A stretch of DNA of 6,647 nucleotides from Deltaproteobacteria bacterium (GTDB lineage: Bacteria > Desulfobacterota > Binatia > UBA9968). Under the pieces are notes generated by a model. The model was given only the letters and a program-made list of their open reading frames with translations. It was not told the origin of the DNA and searched no databases. Below are positions 5,886 to 6,647 of this stretch, piece after piece (the first letter of the stretch is position 1; every line of letters starts with the position of its first letter). Both the position numbers and the translations under genes were made by a program. The stretch spans positions 1 to 6,647 of the forward strand of contig VBKX01000350.1 in assembly GCA_005879435.1 (NCBI GenBank), read 5' to 3'.

Positions 5886-6647
5886 CTAGGCGGCGGTTTT
5901 TTTCTTTTTGTTCTGGATCGCCCAGTAGACGTTTTCCGGCTTGAGCGGCAGATCGTAAACGCGCACCCCGATGGCGTCCGCGACCGCGTTGCCGATTGCC
6001 GCCGGTGTCGGCGCAAGGCCGGGCTCGCCCAAGCCTTTGGCGCCGTAGGGGCCTTCGGGCTCCGCGCATTCGACGACGATCGAGATCAGCTCCGGAATGT
6101 CCAGCGAAGTTGCCAGGTGATAATCGAGGAAAGAGGGATTTCGCACTTTGCCGCTTTTGTCGACGACCATTTCTTCGTGCAACGCGGAGCCGATGCCCAT
6201 CACCACCCCGCCTTCGATCTGCGCGACGCAATTGAGTGGGTTGATCGCCTTGCCGACGTCATGTGCGGCGGACATGCGCAGCACGCGCACGCGACCACTG
6301 TCTTCATCGACGGCAACTTCGGCCGCTTGCGTCGCGTACATGTAAAAAGCCGATGCATGATCGCTGTGACCGGTCTCGAGATCCAGATCTTTGCCGATTT
6401 CATAGGTGTAGGAGCCGTCGCCGCGCACTTCGCCGTTAATGCCGAGCTTGCGCCGCACGACTTCGCCGATCGGCAGAGCCTGCTGCGGCTGGTCTTTCAA
6501 GGAAACTTTACCGTCGGCATAGTCGAGATCTTTGACGCCGGCTTCGAGCATCGGGCTCGCGGCTTCCATGATCTGCTCGCGCGCGTGGATCGCCGCGCGG
6601 CGCACCGCGTTGCCCATGTGATAGGTGCTGCGGCTCGAGGTTGTCGA
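5886..6647 (-). CDS. Molybdenum hydroxylase large subunit (xanthine dehydrogenase/CoxL family), C-terminal part
   Basis: This is the C-terminal 253 residues of a molybdopterin-binding subunit of the xanthine dehydrogenase/aldehyde oxidase/CO dehydrogenase family, which hydroxylates a substrate carbon (or oxidises CO) at a Mo-pterin centre. The frame stays open to the right edge. It begins STTSSRSTYHMGNAV, so the ATG at 6617 is internal and the first roughly 500 residues lie outside. Family motifs are FYMYATQAAEVAVDEDSGRV (101-120 of the visible part), AHDVGKAINP (128-137), QIEGGVVMGIGSALHEE (143-159) and GPYGAKGLGEPG (199-210), in which Glu208 is the catalytic base. The C-terminus is a short Lys-rich tail. 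The active-site Cys loop that would separate CoxL from other members (AYRCSFR) is outside the window, so the substrate is undecided. The signal-peptide propeller gene follows 103 nt downstream on the same strand, possibly in the same operon. FAD and 2Fe-2S subunits are not seen and may lie upstream. Confidence 0.92.
   Translation of the reverse strand, partial: STTSSRSTYHMGNAVRRAAIHAREQIMEAASPMLEAGVKDLDYADGKVSLKDQPQQALPIGEVVRRKLGINGEVRGDGSYTYEIGKDLDLETGHSDHASAFYMYATQAAEVAVDEDSGRVRVLRMSAAHDVGKAINPLNCVAQIEGGVVMGIGSALHEEMVVDKSGKVRNPSFLDYHLATSLDIPELISIVVECAEPEGPYGAKGLGEPGLAPTPAAIGNAVADAIGVRVYDLPLKPENVYWAIQNKKKKTAA

Overview
The window looks like chromosomal DNA from an uncultured soil or sediment bacterium of proteobacterial type; Binatia-, Rokubacteria- or Deltaproteobacteria-like groups would fit. 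This is inferred from the mix of gene families and a moderately GC-rich composition judged by eye, not from a marker gene. It is a metabolic and accessory region. I see no rRNA, tRNA, CRISPR array, integrase or transposase. I also find no convincing new multi-gene system; the oddest feature is a very long perfect palindrome that breaks a gene.

Left part (1-1885, minus strand): a two-gene unit encodes a 65-residue GatC/AtzG-like small subunit, followed 7 nt later by a 467-residue amidase-signature hydrolase with an intact Ser-cisSer-Lys triad. A good sigma70-type promoter (perfect TTGACA -35) lies upstream of the small gene. Downstream of the amidase, a separate short gene with its own possible promoter starts at 133 and runs off the left edge. 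It would encode a single-span membrane protein with a basic tail.

Middle (1886-4297): a divergent intergenic region precedes a 737-residue plus-strand gene with a TTG start and a good ribosome binding site. Its product fuses a polytopic membrane domain to a C-terminal spermidine-synthase-like Rossmann domain. The 317-base gap after it (4298-4614) is not empty: on the minus strand it holds the decayed C-terminal end of a solute-binding receptor of the TctC/Bug or ABC type, interrupted by a TGA.

Right part (4615-6647, minus strand): the C-terminal 253 residues of a molybdenum hydroxylase large subunit (xanthine dehydrogenase/CO dehydrogenase CoxL family, catalytic Glu present) enter from the right edge. 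Next comes a gene for an exported YVTN/YncE-type beta-propeller protein. That gene is broken: its signal-peptide start (from 5782, with a strong GGAGG site) is separated from its propeller part (4615-5529) by a 142-bp zero-spacer perfect palindrome at 5460-5601. Family sequence between the two parts appears to be missing. This is either a real inverted duplication with deletion or, more likely, an amplification or assembly artefact.
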